A stretch of 64,000 bases of DNA from Pseudomonas jessenii (GCF_002236115.1 NZ_NIWT01000005.1:434001-498000); one strand, 5' to 3'; shown: positions 35,708 to 45,056, counted from the first letter of the stretch. Notes: generated by a model from the letters alone, not told the origin. Numbers and translations are program-made.

Positions 35708-37201
35708 TTACAACTTGATCCAGGTCGCCTTCAGCTCGGTGTATTTGTCGAACGCGTGCAGGGATTTGTCGCGACCGTTGCCGGACTGCTTGAAGCCACC
35801 GAACGGAGCGGTCATGTCGCCGCCATCGTACTGGTTGACCCACACGCTACCGGCACGCAGTGCGCGGGCGGTGAGGTGGGCCTTGGAAATGTCGGCCGTC
35901 CAGACCGCAGCGGCCAGGCCGTACGGTGTGTCGTTGGCAATCGCGATGGCTTCTTCGGCGCTGTCGAATTCGATGACCGACAGTACCGGGCCGAAGATTT
36001 CTTCCTGGGCGATTTTCATCGCATTGCTCACACCATCGAAAATCGTCGGCTCAACGTAAGTGCCGCCAGTTTCCTGGAGCGTACGCTTGCCACCGGCCAC
36101 CAACCTGGCGCCGTCGGCATGACCGGACTCGATGTAGGACAGTACGGTGTTCATCTGCTGGGTATCGACCAGCGCGCCAACATTGGTCGCCGGATCCAGC
36201 GGATTGCCCGGCTTCCAGGCCTTCAGCGCCTCGATCACCAGCGGCAGGAATTTGTCCTTGATCGAACGCTCCACCAGCAGGCGCGAACCGGCGGTGCAGA
36301 CTTCGCCCTGGTTGAAGGCGATGGCGCCAGCAGCGGCTTCGGCAGCATCCTGCAGGTTCGGCGCATCGGCGAACACGATATTCGGGCTCTTGCCGCCGGC
36401 TTCGAGCCAGACGCGCTTCATGTTCGACTCGCCGGAGTAGATCAGCAATTGCTTGGCGATTTTGGTCGAGCCGGTGAATACCAGGGTGTCGACGTCGTTG
36501 TGCAGGGCCAAGGCCTTGCCGACGGTGTGACCGTAACCCGGCAGCACGTTCAGCACGCCTTTCGGGATGCCGGCTTCGACAGCCAGTTCAGCGATGCGAA
36601 TGGCGGTCAGCGGGGATTTTTCGGACGGCTTGAGGATCACCGAGTTACCGGTGGACAGCGCAGGACCGAGTTTCCAGCACGCCATCATCAGCGGGAAGTT
36701 CCACGGCACGATGGCGCCCACAACACCCACCGGCTCACGGGTCACAAGACCCAACTGATCGTGCGGAGTGGCTGCCACTTCGTCGTAGATCTTGTCGATG
36801 GCTTCGCCGCTCCAGCTCAAGGCTTGTGCCGCGCCGGGAACGTCGATGTACAGGGAATCGCTGATCGGCTTGCCCATGTCCAGGGTTTCAAGCAGGGCCA
36901 GCTCTTCGGCGTGCTGTTTCAGCAGGCCGGCAAAACGGATCATGGTGGACTTGCGTTTGGTCGGCGCCAGACGCGACCAGACACCGGAATTGAACGTGGC
37001 GCGAGCGTTTTCCACGGCGCGCTGGGCATCGGCGGCGTCACAACTGGCAATCTTGCCGAGCAGACGGCCATCGACCGGGCTGATGCACTCGAATGTCTCG
37101 CCGGAAACGGCGTCGGTGTATTCGCCATTGATATAGGCGCGGCCTTCGATTTTCAGGTCGCGGGCACGTTGTTCCCAGTCGGCACGGGTCAGGGTGGTCA
37201 T
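35708..37201 (-). CDS. pauC: Aldehyde dehydrogenase PauC/KauB (gamma-glutamyl-aminobutyraldehyde dehydrogenase)
   Basis: This 497-residue NAD(P)-dependent aldehyde dehydrogenase has VPWNFPLMM, the general base glutamate in LEAGGKSPN (Glu267), the nucleophile in GEVCTAGSR (Cys302) and a C-terminal FGGFKQSGNGRD. It is of the PuuC/KauB type, which oxidises aldehydes from putrescine and related polyamines or from 4-guanidinobutyrate. GAGGAGG precedes the ATG by eight bases. The gabT gene that I recall beside kauB in P. aeruginosa is not here. Confidence 0.9.
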   Translation of the reverse strand: MTTLTRADWEQRARDLKIEGRAYINGEYTDAVSGETFECISPVDGRLLGKIASCDAADAQRAVENARATFNSGVWSRLAPTKRKSTMIRFAGLLKQHAEELALLETLDMGKPISDSLYIDVPGAAQALSWSGEAIDKIYDEVAATPHDQLGLVTREPVGVVGAIVPWNFPLMMACWKLGPALSTGNSVILKPSEKSPLTAIRIAELAVEAGIPKGVLNVLPGYGHTVGKALALHNDVDTLVFTGSTKIAKQLLIYSGESNMKRVWLEAGGKSPNIVFADAPNLQDAAEAAAGAIAFNQGEVCTAGSRLLVERSIKDKFLPLVIEALKAWKPGNPLDPATNVGALVDTQQMNTVLSYIESGHADGARLVAGGKRTLQETGGTYVEPTIFDGVSNAMKIAQEEIFGPVLSVIEFDSAEEAIAIANDTPYGLAAAVWTADISKAHLTARALRAGSVWVNQYDGGDMTAPFGGFKQSGNGRDKSLHAFDKYTELKATWIKL

Positions 37202-37458
37202 GCGAGTGTCCTCCTCTTATTGATACGACACCCGCGTTCTTCGCGGGCGCTGTCAGGAATTCTGCCCGGCCAGCCTGCTTTTCGGCCCAAGGCATCCACC
37301 ACCCTAAACCAGCGGCAGGTGAAGTTTCAATATATTTGACATAACACCGGCAAACGGCCTTGCGATGTTCATTTTAATAAACATAGACTTTGGCGATACC
37401 CGTGTCCGGTCTGACCGGACACCCACCACTCGCACCGCAATGACGGGGGAATACAACA

Positions 37459-37821
37459 ATGAGCATCCAGAATATCGTCGACTTCAGCCAGGCCACCACC
37501 GCCGCCGAACGCTATCGCCCGGATCCGACCAAAGTACTGAAGGGTGATCCCGAGCAAGCGGTGTACAACCACTACAACAGCCCTTGCGGCCAATTGAACG
37601 CCGGCGTGTGGGAAGGGGCTGTCGGCCAGTGGACGGTAAACTTCACCGAACACGAATACTGCGAAATCGTGCAGGGGGTTTCCGTGATACGTGACCTCGA
37701 CGGCAACGCCAAGACGCTGCGTGTGGGTGATCGCTTCGTGATCCCGGCAGGCTTTCGCGGCACCTGGGAAGTGCTGGAGCCATGCCGCAAGATCTATGTG
37801 GCGTTTGAACAGAAGGCTTGA
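37459..37821 (+). CDS. Small cupin-domain protein
   Basis: This 120-residue protein is almost entirely one cupin fold (WTVNFTEHEYCEIVQGVSVI and LRVGDRFVIPAGFRGTWEVL), similar to the EutQ-like/DUF861 group. Glutamates are present at metal-site positions, but the histidine set is reduced. It is divergent from pauC with 257 bases between, so it may share polyamine control. A terminator follows at 37844-37872. The reaction is unknown. Confidence 0.85.
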   Translation: MSIQNIVDFSQATTAAERYRPDPTKVLKGDPEQAVYNHYNSPCGQLNAGVWEGAVGQWTVNFTEHEYCEIVQGVSVIRDLDGNAKTLRVGDRFVIPAGFRGTWEVLEPCRKIYVAFEQKA

Positions 37822-37843
37822 AGCAAGATCATCGAAATACCCC

Positions 37844-37872
37844 AAAGCCCGTCCCCGGTGACGGGCTTTTTC
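37844..37872 (+). terminator. Rho-independent terminator after cupin gene
   Basis: The stem AAAGCCCGTC/GACGGGCTTT with a six-base loop, followed by T's, lies 22 bases after the cupin stop codon. Confidence 0.85.
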
Positions 37873-38010
37873 ACGGGCGGGTCCCGGCAAACATCGCGAC
37901 ACAGTACAACAGGTGATAAATGACCGGAGCTGCTCCAGTATTTCTTCACGGCATCCAAGACGGATGACGGGAGCAACTTCGCTCACTCACCAATTGCAAG
38001 GAAGCGGTAA

Positions 38011-38223
38011 ATGACCATTGATTTGAAACAACACCTGGATACAGCCATTCAATACATCGGCCGACAATACTCCGAAGAGCTGCGTGGAGAGCTCGCCAAC
38101 AAAACCGGGCTGGCGGTACGTCCGAGGGGCATCGGGTTCATCATGACCAAAGACTACAATCCCGCACGGATCAATCTGCTGGTTGAAAACGAAATCATCA
38201 CCCATGTCACCATGGGCAATTGA
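38011..38223 (+). CDS. I78-like peptidase inhibitor family small protein
   Basis: This 70-residue protein has a C-terminal half (GLAVRPRGIGFIMTKDYNPA then RINLLVENEIITHVTMG) that matches the I78 inhibitor pattern of a charged TxDYxxxRIN core near the C terminus. I78 members are usually exported, but no signal peptide is visible here, so an inhibitor role is uncertain. AAGGAAG precedes the ATG. It is 189 bases after the cupin gene, beyond a terminator, so it probably has its own promoter. Confidence 0.72.
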   Translation: MTIDLKQHLDTAIQYIGRQYSEELRGELANKTGLAVRPRGIGFIMTKDYNPARINLLVENEIITHVTMGN

Positions 38224-38310
38224 TTTGCGCCAAACCATGCATCGCTCTACTCAGCACTGAAGCGCAATGACTTGATCAGGCTGAAAAGCTGTCCGTTTTT
38301 CAAGCACAAC

Positions 38311-38345
38311 AAAAAAGGCCCGTATCTCGCGATACGGGCCTTTTT
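38311..38345 (-). terminator. Rho-independent terminator after rpmG
   Basis: The stem AAGGCCCGTATC/GATACGGGCCTT around a TCGC-type loop with A- and T-runs at the two ends lies 20 bases after the rpmG stop. It could also serve the I78-like gene from the other side. Confidence 0.88.
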
Positions 38346-38364
38346 CGTAAGAGGGAAAAATCAA

Positions 38365-38520
38365 TTACTTGATTTTGCCTTCTTTGTAGATCACGTGCTT
38401 GCGAACAACCGGATCATATTTCTTGATCTCGATTTTGTCCGGAGTAGTACGCTTGTTCTTGTCGGTAGTGTAGAAGTGACCAGTACCGGCGCTCGAAATC
38501 AAACGAATCAATTCACGCAT
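38365..38520 (-). CDS. rpmG: 50S ribosomal protein L33
   Basis: This 51-residue protein reads MRELIRLISSAGTGHFYTTD then KNKRTTPDKIEIKKYDPVVR and ends VIYKEGKIK, a standard L33. It lacks the zinc-binding cysteine pairs of the zinc form. It is 11 bases downstream of rpmB, the usual rpmB-rpmG operon, and is followed by a strong terminator. Confidence 0.97.
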   Translation of the reverse strand: MRELIRLISSAGTGHFYTTDKNKRTTPDKIEIKKYDPVVRKHVIYKEGKIK

Positions 38521-38531
38521 GATTAGCTCCC

Positions 38532-38765
38532 TTAAACCTTGCCATCGCGGCGAAGTTCGGCCAGCACGACAGTGATGCCACGCTTGTCGATGATACGCAT
38601 GCCTTTGGCAGATACGCGCAGACGCACAAAACGTTTCTCTTCTTCAACCCAGAAGCGGTGATGCTGCAGGTTCGGCAGGAAACGACGACGGGTTTTGTTG
38701 TTTGCGTGGGAAATGTTATTCCCAGTCACCGGACCCTTACCGGTAACTTGACAGACTCTAGACAT
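38532..38765 (-). CDS. rpmB: 50S ribosomal protein L28
   Basis: This 77-residue protein has the L28 pattern (MSRVCQVTGKGPVTGNNISH at the start, then NNKTRRRFLPNLQ) and normal length. It is the first gene of the rpmB-rpmG operon. A good sigma-70 promoter candidate lies 149 bases upstream (38914-38942). Confidence 0.97.
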   Translation of the reverse strand: MSRVCQVTGKGPVTGNNISHANNKTRRRFLPNLQHHRFWVEEEKRFVRLRVSAKGMRIIDKRGITVVLAELRRDGKV

Positions 38766-39211
38766 GCCTCAGCCCTCTAAAACCACATGCCCAACCCGGC
38801 ATGGGTTGGCCGCTTAATCTCTCAGTCATTTGGCGCCAGGCGCCGCGTTTCTTTAGAGGTCTTACCGGCTACACCTACAGTGAAGGAACCGGGCCCCTAG
38901 AAAAGAGCGCTGCTTTATACCAGAAAGACTAGAGAGCAACAACATTCAGTGTGCGTTGAATTCACAAAAACCCCGTTTTTCTGGCTCCGAGCGCCTTGGA
39001 CAAAGGCTATCGTCGATGGCGACCGCTCGTCGCAGAAAATCGTTCAGCGAGCCATCCAGGGGGTTTGCTCAACCGCTGCACAGCAAAATCAGTCGCCTAT
39101 AGTCCCCTTAAAATGAAAAAGGGGATAGTCATTTGCAAAAGAGCCCACTAGGGTAAGCCTTTTCCAGACTGCACTTGCAGATGGGCCTTCGACCTGTATA
39201 GGAAGCCGACC
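38766..39211. other. Intergenic region with rpmBG promoter and ABC-binding-protein leader
   Basis: No gene is seen in these 446 bases. On the minus strand there is a promoter candidate for rpmB-rpmG and a long leader containing short inverted repeats such as CAACCCGGCATGGGTTG and GGCGCCAGGCGCC. On the plus strand, TCCCCTT and AAGGGGA (39103-39125) form a small hairpin before the peptide-binding-protein gene. No tRNA or riboswitch was recognised. Confidence 0.6.
38914..38942 (-). promoter_or_regulatory. Sigma-70 promoter candidate for rpmB-rpmG
   Basis: Read on the minus strand, TTGTTG and TATAAA are separated by exactly 17 bases, upstream of rpmB. No other gene could use it in this direction. 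Confidence 0.6.
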
Positions 39212-40798
39212 ATGCGCCTTGCTGCCCTACCGCTGTTGCTCGCCCCGCTTCTGCTGAGCCCACAGGCATTTGCCGCCGCCCTGAGCGTCTGCACCGAGGC
39301 CAGCCCTGAAGGGTTCGACGTGGTGCAGTACAACTCGCTGACCACCACCAATGCCTCGGCCGATGTGTTGATGAATCGCCTGGTGGACTTTGACACGGCC
39401 AGTGGCAAAGTGGTCGCCAGCCTCGCCGACAGCTGGGAAGTCAGCCCCGATGGCCTGATCTACGTGTTCAAGTTGCACCCGCAGGTGAAATTCCATCGCA
39501 CCGAGTACTTCACCCCGACGCGTGACCTGAGCGCTGAAGACGTGATTTTCAGCTTCGACCGTATGCTCGATCCGGCCAATGCGTGGCACAAAGTCGCCCA
39601 GAGCGGCTTCCCGCATGCGCAATCGATGCAGTTGCCTGCATTGATCAAGAAAATCGACGCCCTCGATCCGCAGACCGTGCGCTTCACCCTCGACCACCCG
39701 GATTCGACCTTCCTGGCGACCCTGAGCATGGGTTTCGCCTCGATCTATTCGGCCGAATACGCCGACAAACTGATGAAGGCCGGCACACCCGAGAAGCTCA
39801 ACAGCCAGCCGATCGGCACAGGGCCGTTCGTTTTCACTCGCTTCCAGAAGGACGCCTCGGTTCGCTACAAAGCCAACCCCGACTACTTCGGCGGCAAACC
39901 CTCTGTAGATCCACTGATCTTTGCCATCACCCCGGACGCCAACGTGCGCCTGCAGAAATTGCGCCGCAACGAATGCCAGATCGCCCTGTCGCCCAAGCCT
40001 CTGGACGTACAGGAAGCGCTGAAAGAGCCGACGCTGAAAGTCGAAAAGACTGACGCGTTCATGACCGCATTCGTCGGCATCAACAGTCAGCATCCGCCAC
40101 TGGACAAGCCTGAAGTCCGCCAGGCCATCAACCTTGCCTTCGACAAGGCCAGCTATGTCAAAGCCGTGTTCGAAGACACTGCCGAGGCGGCCAACGGTCC
40201 GTATCCGCCCAACACCTGGAGCTACGCGAAAGGCCTGCCGGGTTACCCTCACGACATCGCCAAGGCCAAGGCCTTGATGGCCAAGGCCGGACTCAAGGAC
40301 GGCTTCCAGACCACCATCTGGACCCGCCCTTCCGGCAGCCTGCTTAACCCCAACCCAAGCCTTGGCGCCCAACTGCTGCAGTCTGACCTCGCGGAAATCG
40401 GCATTCAGGCCGAAATCCGCGTGATCGAATGGGGCGAACTGATCCGCCGCGCCAAGGCCGGTGAGCACGACTTGCTGTTCATGGGCTGGGCCGGTGACAA
40501 CGGTGACCCGGACAACTTCCTCACGCCGCAGTTTTCCTGCGCGGCGGTCAAGTCCGGCACCAACTTCGCCCGCTACTGCAATCAGGACCTGGACAAGCTG
40601 ATCAGCGCCGGCAAGACCACCGGCGAGCAAGGTGTGCGTAGCAAACTCTACGAACAGGCCCAGGCGCAGATCCAGCAGCAGGCGCTGTGGCTACCACTGG
40701 CTCACCCGACGGCCTTCGCGCTGACGCGCAAGGATGTCGAGGGGTATTCGGTCAGCCCGTTCGGCCGGCAGGACTATTCCAAGGTCAACCTCAAATAA
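39212..40798 (+). CDS. Peptide ABC transporter substrate-binding protein, DppA-like
   Basis: This 528-residue family 5 solute-binding protein has a signal peptide ending near QAFAA. Typical DppA/OppA segments include CTEASPEGFDVVQYNSLTT and LAEIGIQAEIRVIEWGELI. It should capture dipeptides or related compounds in the periplasm for an ABC importer, but no permease or ATPase gene adjoins it. AGGAAGCC precedes the ATG. A REP pair follows and then convergent radC. Confidence 0.9.
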   Translation: MRLAALPLLLAPLLLSPQAFAAALSVCTEASPEGFDVVQYNSLTTTNASADVLMNRLVDFDTASGKVVASLADSWEVSPDGLIYVFKLHPQVKFHRTEYFTPTRDLSAEDVIFSFDRMLDPANAWHKVAQSGFPHAQSMQLPALIKKIDALDPQTVRFTLDHPDSTFLATLSMGFASIYSAEYADKLMKAGTPEKLNSQPIGTGPFVFTRFQKDASVRYKANPDYFGGKPSVDPLIFAITPDANVRLQKLRRNECQIALSPKPLDVQEALKEPTLKVEKTDAFMTAFVGINSQHPPLDKPEVRQAINLAFDKASYVKAVFEDTAEAANGPYPPNTWSYAKGLPGYPHDIAKAKALMAKAGLKDGFQTTIWTRPSGSLLNPNPSLGAQLLQSDLAEIGIQAEIRVIEWGELIRRAKAGEHDLLFMGWAGDNGDPDNFLTPQFSCAAVKSGTNFARYCNQDLDKLISAGKTTGEQGVRSKLYEQAQAQIQQQALWLPLAHPTAFALTRKDVEGYSVSPFGRQDYSKVNLK

Positions 40799-40816
40799 TC
40801 TGACACAACACAAAAC

Positions 40817-40907
40817 CTGTGGGAGCGAGCTTGCTCGCGATAGCGGACTTTCAGGCAACATCAGTGCTGAATGTGCCGACGCCATCGCGAGCAAGCTCGC
40901 TCCCACA
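40817..40907. repeat. REP pair (REPIN-like), TGTGGG subtype
   Basis: GGGAGCGAGCTTGCTCGCGA and its inverted copy flank about 45 bases between the convergent peptide-binding-protein and radC genes. Confidence 0.9.
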
Positions 40908-40933
40908 TGGAAAGCGTGCTTCTCACATCCTGC

Positions 40934-41608
40934 CTACATCCAGCCATACTCCGCCATCGACAACGGGTCGCCATCACCGATGATGAAATGGTCGAGCACC
41001 CGCACGTCAATCAACTCCAGCGCCTTTTGCAGGCGCTTGGTCAGCACCCGGTCGGACTGACTTGGGTCGGTGTTGCCCGAAGGATGGTTGTGACAGAGGA
41101 TCAATGCCGCTGCGTTGTTGGCCAGGGCGCGCTTGACCACCTCTCGCGGATGAACGCTGGTGTTGTCGATGGAGCCGCGGAACAGCGTCTCGAACGCCAG
41201 TACCTGATGCCTGGAATCGAGAAACAGGCAACCAAACACCTCGTGTGGCTCGTGGCGCAGCATCGATTTCAGATACTCGCGAACCGCGTGCGGACTCTCC
41301 AGTGCCGACTTATGGCGCGCACGCTCGGCCAGATGACGCCTGCTCATTTCTTGCGCAGCCTGCAACTGCGCAAATTTCGCCGGCCCAAGTCCCAACTGCT
41401 TGCTGAACGCTTCCTGATCGGCTTCAAGCAACAAACGCAGGCTGCCAAACTGATTCAACAGGTGTCGCGCCAGATCTACTGCACTTTTACCCACCACGCC
41501 GGTGCGTAAAAAGATCGCCAGCAATTCGGCATCCGAAAGGCTTCCCGCGCCCCGCTCAAGCAACCTCTCCCGCGGCCGTTCCGCCGCCGGCCAATCGCGA
41601 ATACTCAT
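40934..41608 (-). CDS. radC: RadC family JAB/MPN domain protein
   Basis: This 224-residue protein has an N-terminal helix-hairpin-helix-like part and a C-terminal JAB/MPN metal domain with ILCHNHPSGNTDPSQSD, the JAMM-type His-x-His-x7-Ser-x2-Asp signature. RadC was once linked to DNA repair, but its biochemical role is unclear. GGGAGG precedes the ATG. It is divergent from coaBC by 135 bases, the usual arrangement. Confidence 0.92.
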   Translation of the reverse strand: MSIRDWPAAERPRERLLERGAGSLSDAELLAIFLRTGVVGKSAVDLARHLLNQFGSLRLLLEADQEAFSKQLGLGPAKFAQLQAAQEMSRRHLAERARHKSALESPHAVREYLKSMLRHEPHEVFGCLFLDSRHQVLAFETLFRGSIDNTSVHPREVVKRALANNAAALILCHNHPSGNTDPSQSDRVLTKRLQKALELIDVRVLDHFIIGDGDPLSMAEYGWM

Positions 41609-41743
41609 AGCACCTCCCTGTCTGTGGGCACCGCTGTTCCGTAGCGGTCGCTGTGATATCGTAGCCCATCTTTTTTGCGGGCGAATTCACCCTGGGGAGG
41701 GGGTTTCGCCACGTATGTCACCAACGAATTGAAAGGCAGGCCT

Positions 41744-42952
41744 ATGCAGCGGCTGTATCGGAAACGCATTGTTCTGGGCGTCGGCGGCGGTATCGCTGCC
41801 TACAAGAGCGCCGACCTGGTTCGCCGCCTGATCGATCAGGGCGCCGAAGTGCGCGTGGTCATGACCCGTGGCGGCGCAGAGTTCATCACCCCGTTGACCA
41901 TGCAGGCCCTGTCCGGGCACCCGGTCCACCTGGACCTGCTGGACCCTGCGGCCGAGGCGGCCATGGGCCACATCGAACTGGCCAAATGGGCCGACCTGGT
42001 GCTGATCGCCCCCGCCACGGCGGACCTGATCGCCCGCCTGGCCCAAGGAATCGCCGACGATCTGCTGACCACGCTGGTGCTGGCCACCGACGCAGTGGTC
42101 GCCGTCGCGCCGGCAATGAACCAGGCCATGTGGCGCGATCCGGCGACCCAGGCCAACCTGCAAACCCTCGAAAGCCGCGACATCAAGGTTTTCGGCCCGG
42201 CTTCCGGCAGCCAGGCCTGCGGCGACGTCGGCCTGGGGCGCATGCTCGAAGCCCTTGAACTGGCCCAGTGCGCCGCCGACTGCTTCCAGCGTCAGGCACT
42301 GACCGGCAAACACGTGCTGATTACGGCCGGCCCGACCCAGGAAAACATCGACCCGGTGCGCTACATCACCAACCACAGCTCCGGAAAAATGGGCTTTGCC
42401 CTGGCCGAAGCCGCTGTGGAGGCTGGTGCCCGCGTAACCCTGATCACCGGCCCCGTGCACCTGCCGACTCCGGATCGCGTCAACCGTATCGACGTGGTCA
42501 GCGCCCGCGACATGCTGGCCGCGTGTGAAGCGGCGATCCCTTGCGACCTGTTCATCGCCTCGGCAGCGGTCGCGGATTACCGTCCGGAAGTCGTCGCCCC
42601 ACAGAAACTCAAGAAAGATCCTACGAACGGCGACGGCTTGTTGCTACAGATGGTGCGTAACCCGGACATCCTGGCCACCATCGCCACCCGCCCCGACCGC
42701 CCGTTCAGTGTCGGTTTCGCTGCCGAGACCGAACACCTGCTCGATTACGCTGCACGCAAGTTGAAAGACAAGAACCTCGATCTGATCGTCGCCAACGACG
42801 TCGCCAACCCGAGCATTGGCTTCAACAGCGAAGAAAACGCCTGCAGCGTCATCGACCGCGAGCTTCACGCCACACTTTTCGCCCAGACCAGCAAGAGCAA
42901 GATTGCTCGCCAGCTGATCACTTTTATCGCCGAACGTCTGAACCAGGTTTAA
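41744..42952 (+). CDS. coaBC: Bifunctional phosphopantothenoylcysteine decarboxylase/synthetase
   Basis: This 402-residue protein has an N-terminal flavoprotein decarboxylase domain (CoaC, about residues 1-185; GVGGGIAAYKSADLVRRL, PAMNQAMW, SQACGDVGLGRM) and a C-terminal synthetase domain (CoaB; AGPTQENIDPVRYITN, ASAAVADYRP, KKDP). It makes 4'-phosphopantetheine for coenzyme A. ATG 41744 with AGGCAGG upstream gives the normal length. The dut gene follows after 5 bases. Confidence 0.96.
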   Translation: MQRLYRKRIVLGVGGGIAAYKSADLVRRLIDQGAEVRVVMTRGGAEFITPLTMQALSGHPVHLDLLDPAAEAAMGHIELAKWADLVLIAPATADLIARLAQGIADDLLTTLVLATDAVVAVAPAMNQAMWRDPATQANLQTLESRDIKVFGPASGSQACGDVGLGRMLEALELAQCAADCFQRQALTGKHVLITAGPTQENIDPVRYITNHSSGKMGFALAEAAVEAGARVTLITGPVHLPTPDRVNRIDVVSARDMLAACEAAIPCDLFIASAAVADYRPEVVAPQKLKKDPTNGDGLLLQMVRNPDILATIATRPDRPFSVGFAAETEHLLDYAARKLKDKNLDLIVANDVANPSIGFNSEENACSVIDRELHATLFAQTSKSKIARQLITFIAERLNQV

Positions 42953-42957
42953 TTTAC

Positions 42958-43413
42958 ATGCACGCTTTGCAAGCCAAGATCCTCGACCCCCGCATCGGTA
43001 CCGAATTCCCGCTGCCGCAATACGCCACACCGGGCTCCGCCGGCCTCGACCTGCGCGCCATGCTGGAACAGGACACCGTGATCAAGCCGGGTGAAACCGT
43101 GCTGATCCCCACCGGCCTTTCGGTCTATATCGGCGACCCGAACCTGGCAGCGCTGATTCTGCCGCGCTCGGGGATGGGCCATAAGCACGGCATCGTGCTG
43201 GGCAACCTGGTGGGGCTGATCGACTCTGACTACCAAGGCCCATTGATGGTTTCCTGCTGGAACCGTGGCCAGACCGAGTTCACCATGCCGGTTGGCGAGC
43301 GCCTGGCGCAACTGGTGCTGGTACCGGTGGTGCAGGCTCACTTCGAGATGGTTGAAGAGTTTGTTGAAACCGAGCGCGGCACCGGCGGCTTCGGCCATAC
43401 CGGCACCCGCTGA
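42958..43413 (+). CDS. dut: Deoxyuridine triphosphatase (dUTPase)
   Basis: This 151-residue trimeric dUTPase has the five family motifs, including PGSAGLDLRA, PRSGMGHKHGIVLGN, GLIDSDYQG and the C-terminal RGTGGFGHTG. It converts dUTP to dUMP and keeps uracil out of DNA. It is closely coupled to coaBC and followed by a hairpin at 43430-43461. Confidence 0.97.
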   Translation: MHALQAKILDPRIGTEFPLPQYATPGSAGLDLRAMLEQDTVIKPGETVLIPTGLSVYIGDPNLAALILPRSGMGHKHGIVLGNLVGLIDSDYQGPLMVSCWNRGQTEFTMPVGERLAQLVLVPVVQAHFEMVEEFVETERGTGGFGHTGTR

Positions 43414-43429
43414 TCCAGTCTTGCTCTTC

Positions 43430-43461
43430 TTGTGGCGGGGGATCTGGCTCCCTCGCCACAA
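43430..43461. repeat. Hairpin after dut
   Basis: TTGTGGCGGGGGA and TCCCTCGCCACAA form a 13-base inverted repeat with one mismatch and a six-base loop. It may end dut transcripts or be a short palindrome of another REP class. No T-run follows. Confidence 0.65.
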
Positions 43462-43658
43462 AATTCAAATTGTCATCTGCAAGGTTTAGCTCCGGAAATC
43501 AAGGCATTGCCCGGTCAAACCCTTGTCGTCAGGGGCGTCATGGCCCTTTCACACCACGAACTCTCTGTGGAAAACGCCGTCATACCCTTCAGTTTGAACC
43601 TGCCGCCGAGTGAATCGGCGGCCTGTCCAGCCACTTTCGAGATGGAGCATTTCCACAG

Positions 43659-45056
43659 ATGAACACCCCGGCCAAAATCGCACCCAAGTTCCCTGACAGC
43701 ATCTTCCGCGCCTACGACATCCGCGGTACCGTCCCGGAATTCCTGAACGCCGAAACCGCTTACTGGATCGGCCGCGCCGTCGGCTCCCAAAGCCTGGCCC
43801 AGGGCGAACCGAACGTGTCCGTCGGTCGCGATGGCCGCTTGTCCGGCCCGGAACTGGTCGCGCAACTGATCAAAGGCATCGCCGACAGCGGCTGCCACGT
43901 CAGTGATGTCGGCCTGGTCCCGACTCCGGCGCTCTACTACGCCGCCAACGTACTGGCCGGCAAATCCGGCGTGATGCTCACCGGCAGCCACAACCCGTCG
44001 AACTACAACGGTTTCAAGATCGTCATTGCCGGCGACACCCTGGCCAACGAACAGATCCAGGCCCTGCACGACCGCCTCAAGACCAATAACCTGAGCAGCG
44101 GCCAGGGCAGCATCACCCAGGTCGAGATTCTCGACCGCTACACCACCGAAATCGTCCAGGACATCAAGCTGGCCCGTCGCCTGAAAGTGGTCGTCGATTG
44201 CGGTAACGGCGCGGCCGGTGTGATCGCTCCGCAACTGATCGAAGCGCTGAACTGCGAAGTCATCCCGCTGTTCTGCGAAGTGGACGGCAACTTCCCGAAC
44301 CACCACCCGGACCCGGGCAAGCCTGAAAACCTCGTGGACCTGATCGCCAAGGTCAAGGAAACCAACGCTGACATCGGCCTGGCCTTCGACGGCGATGGCG
44401 ACCGCGTCGGCGTGGTGACCAACACCGGCAGCATCGTCTACCCAGACCGGTTGCTGATGCTGTTCGCCCGCGACGTCGTGGCACGCAACCCGGGCGCCGA
44501 GATTATCTTCGACGTCAAATGCACCCGCCGCCTGATCCCGCTGATCAAGGAATACGGCGGCCGGTCGCTAATGTGGAAGACCGGTCACTCGTTGATCAAA
44601 AAGAAAATGAAACAATCCGGCGCCCTGCTGGCTGGCGAAATGAGCGGGCACATCTTCTTCAAGGAGCGCTGGTTCGGTTTCGACGACGGCATTTACAGCG
44701 CCGCGCGGTTGCTGGAGATCCTCAGCAAGGAAAAATCCTCGGCCGAAGAGTTGTTCGCGACCTTCCCGAACGATATTTCTACGCCGGAAATCAATATCCA
44801 TGTGACCGAAGAGAGCAAATTCAGCATCATTGATGCATTGCACGACGCGCAGTGGGGCGAAGGCGCCGACCTGACCACCATTGACGGCGTGCGAGTCGAC
44901 TATGCCAAAGGCTGGGGCCTGGTACGCGCATCCAACACCACACCGGTGCTGGTGCTGCGTTTCGAGGCCGATGACGAGGCTGAATTGCAGCGCATCAAGG
45001 ACGTTTTCCACGCCCAGTTGAAGCGTGTTGCACCTGATCTCCAACTACCGTTCTGA
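43659..45056 (+). CDS. algC: Phosphomannomutase/phosphoglucomutase AlgC
   Basis: This 465-residue alpha-D-phosphohexomutase has the phosphoserine loop TGSHNPSNYNG (Ser110), the metal loop AFDGDGDRVG and sugar loop GEMSGHIFF. AlgC supplies mannose-1-phosphate for alginate and glucose-1-phosphate for LPS and rhamnolipid. It is the short form, without an N-terminal membrane extension. The 245-base gap from dut may hold its promoter, but no AlgR box was recognised. argB follows after 17 bases. Confidence 0.96.
   Translation: MNTPAKIAPKFPDSIFRAYDIRGTVPEFLNAETAYWIGRAVGSQSLAQGEPNVSVGRDGRLSGPELVAQLIKGIADSGCHVSDVGLVPTPALYYAANVLAGKSGVMLTGSHNPSNYNGFKIVIAGDTLANEQIQALHDRLKTNNLSSGQGSITQVEILDRYTTEIVQDIKLARRLKVVVDCGNGAAGVIAPQLIEALNCEVIPLFCEVDGNFPNHHPDPGKPENLVDLIAKVKETNADIGLAFDGDGDRVGVVTNTGSIVYPDRLLMLFARDVVARNPGAEIIFDVKCTRRLIPLIKEYGGRSLMWKTGHSLIKKKMKQSGALLAGEMSGHIFFKERWFGFDDGIYSAARLLEILSKEKSSAEELFATFPNDISTPEINIHVTEESKFSIIDALHDAQWGEGADLTTIDGVRVDYAKGWGLVRASNTTPVLVLRFEADDEAELQRIKDVFHAQLKRVAPDLQLPF

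Noticed and set aside
43414..43658. AlgR-binding promoter elements upstream of algC.
   Set aside because: No sequence close to the AlgR box ACCGTTCGTC was seen in this gap.
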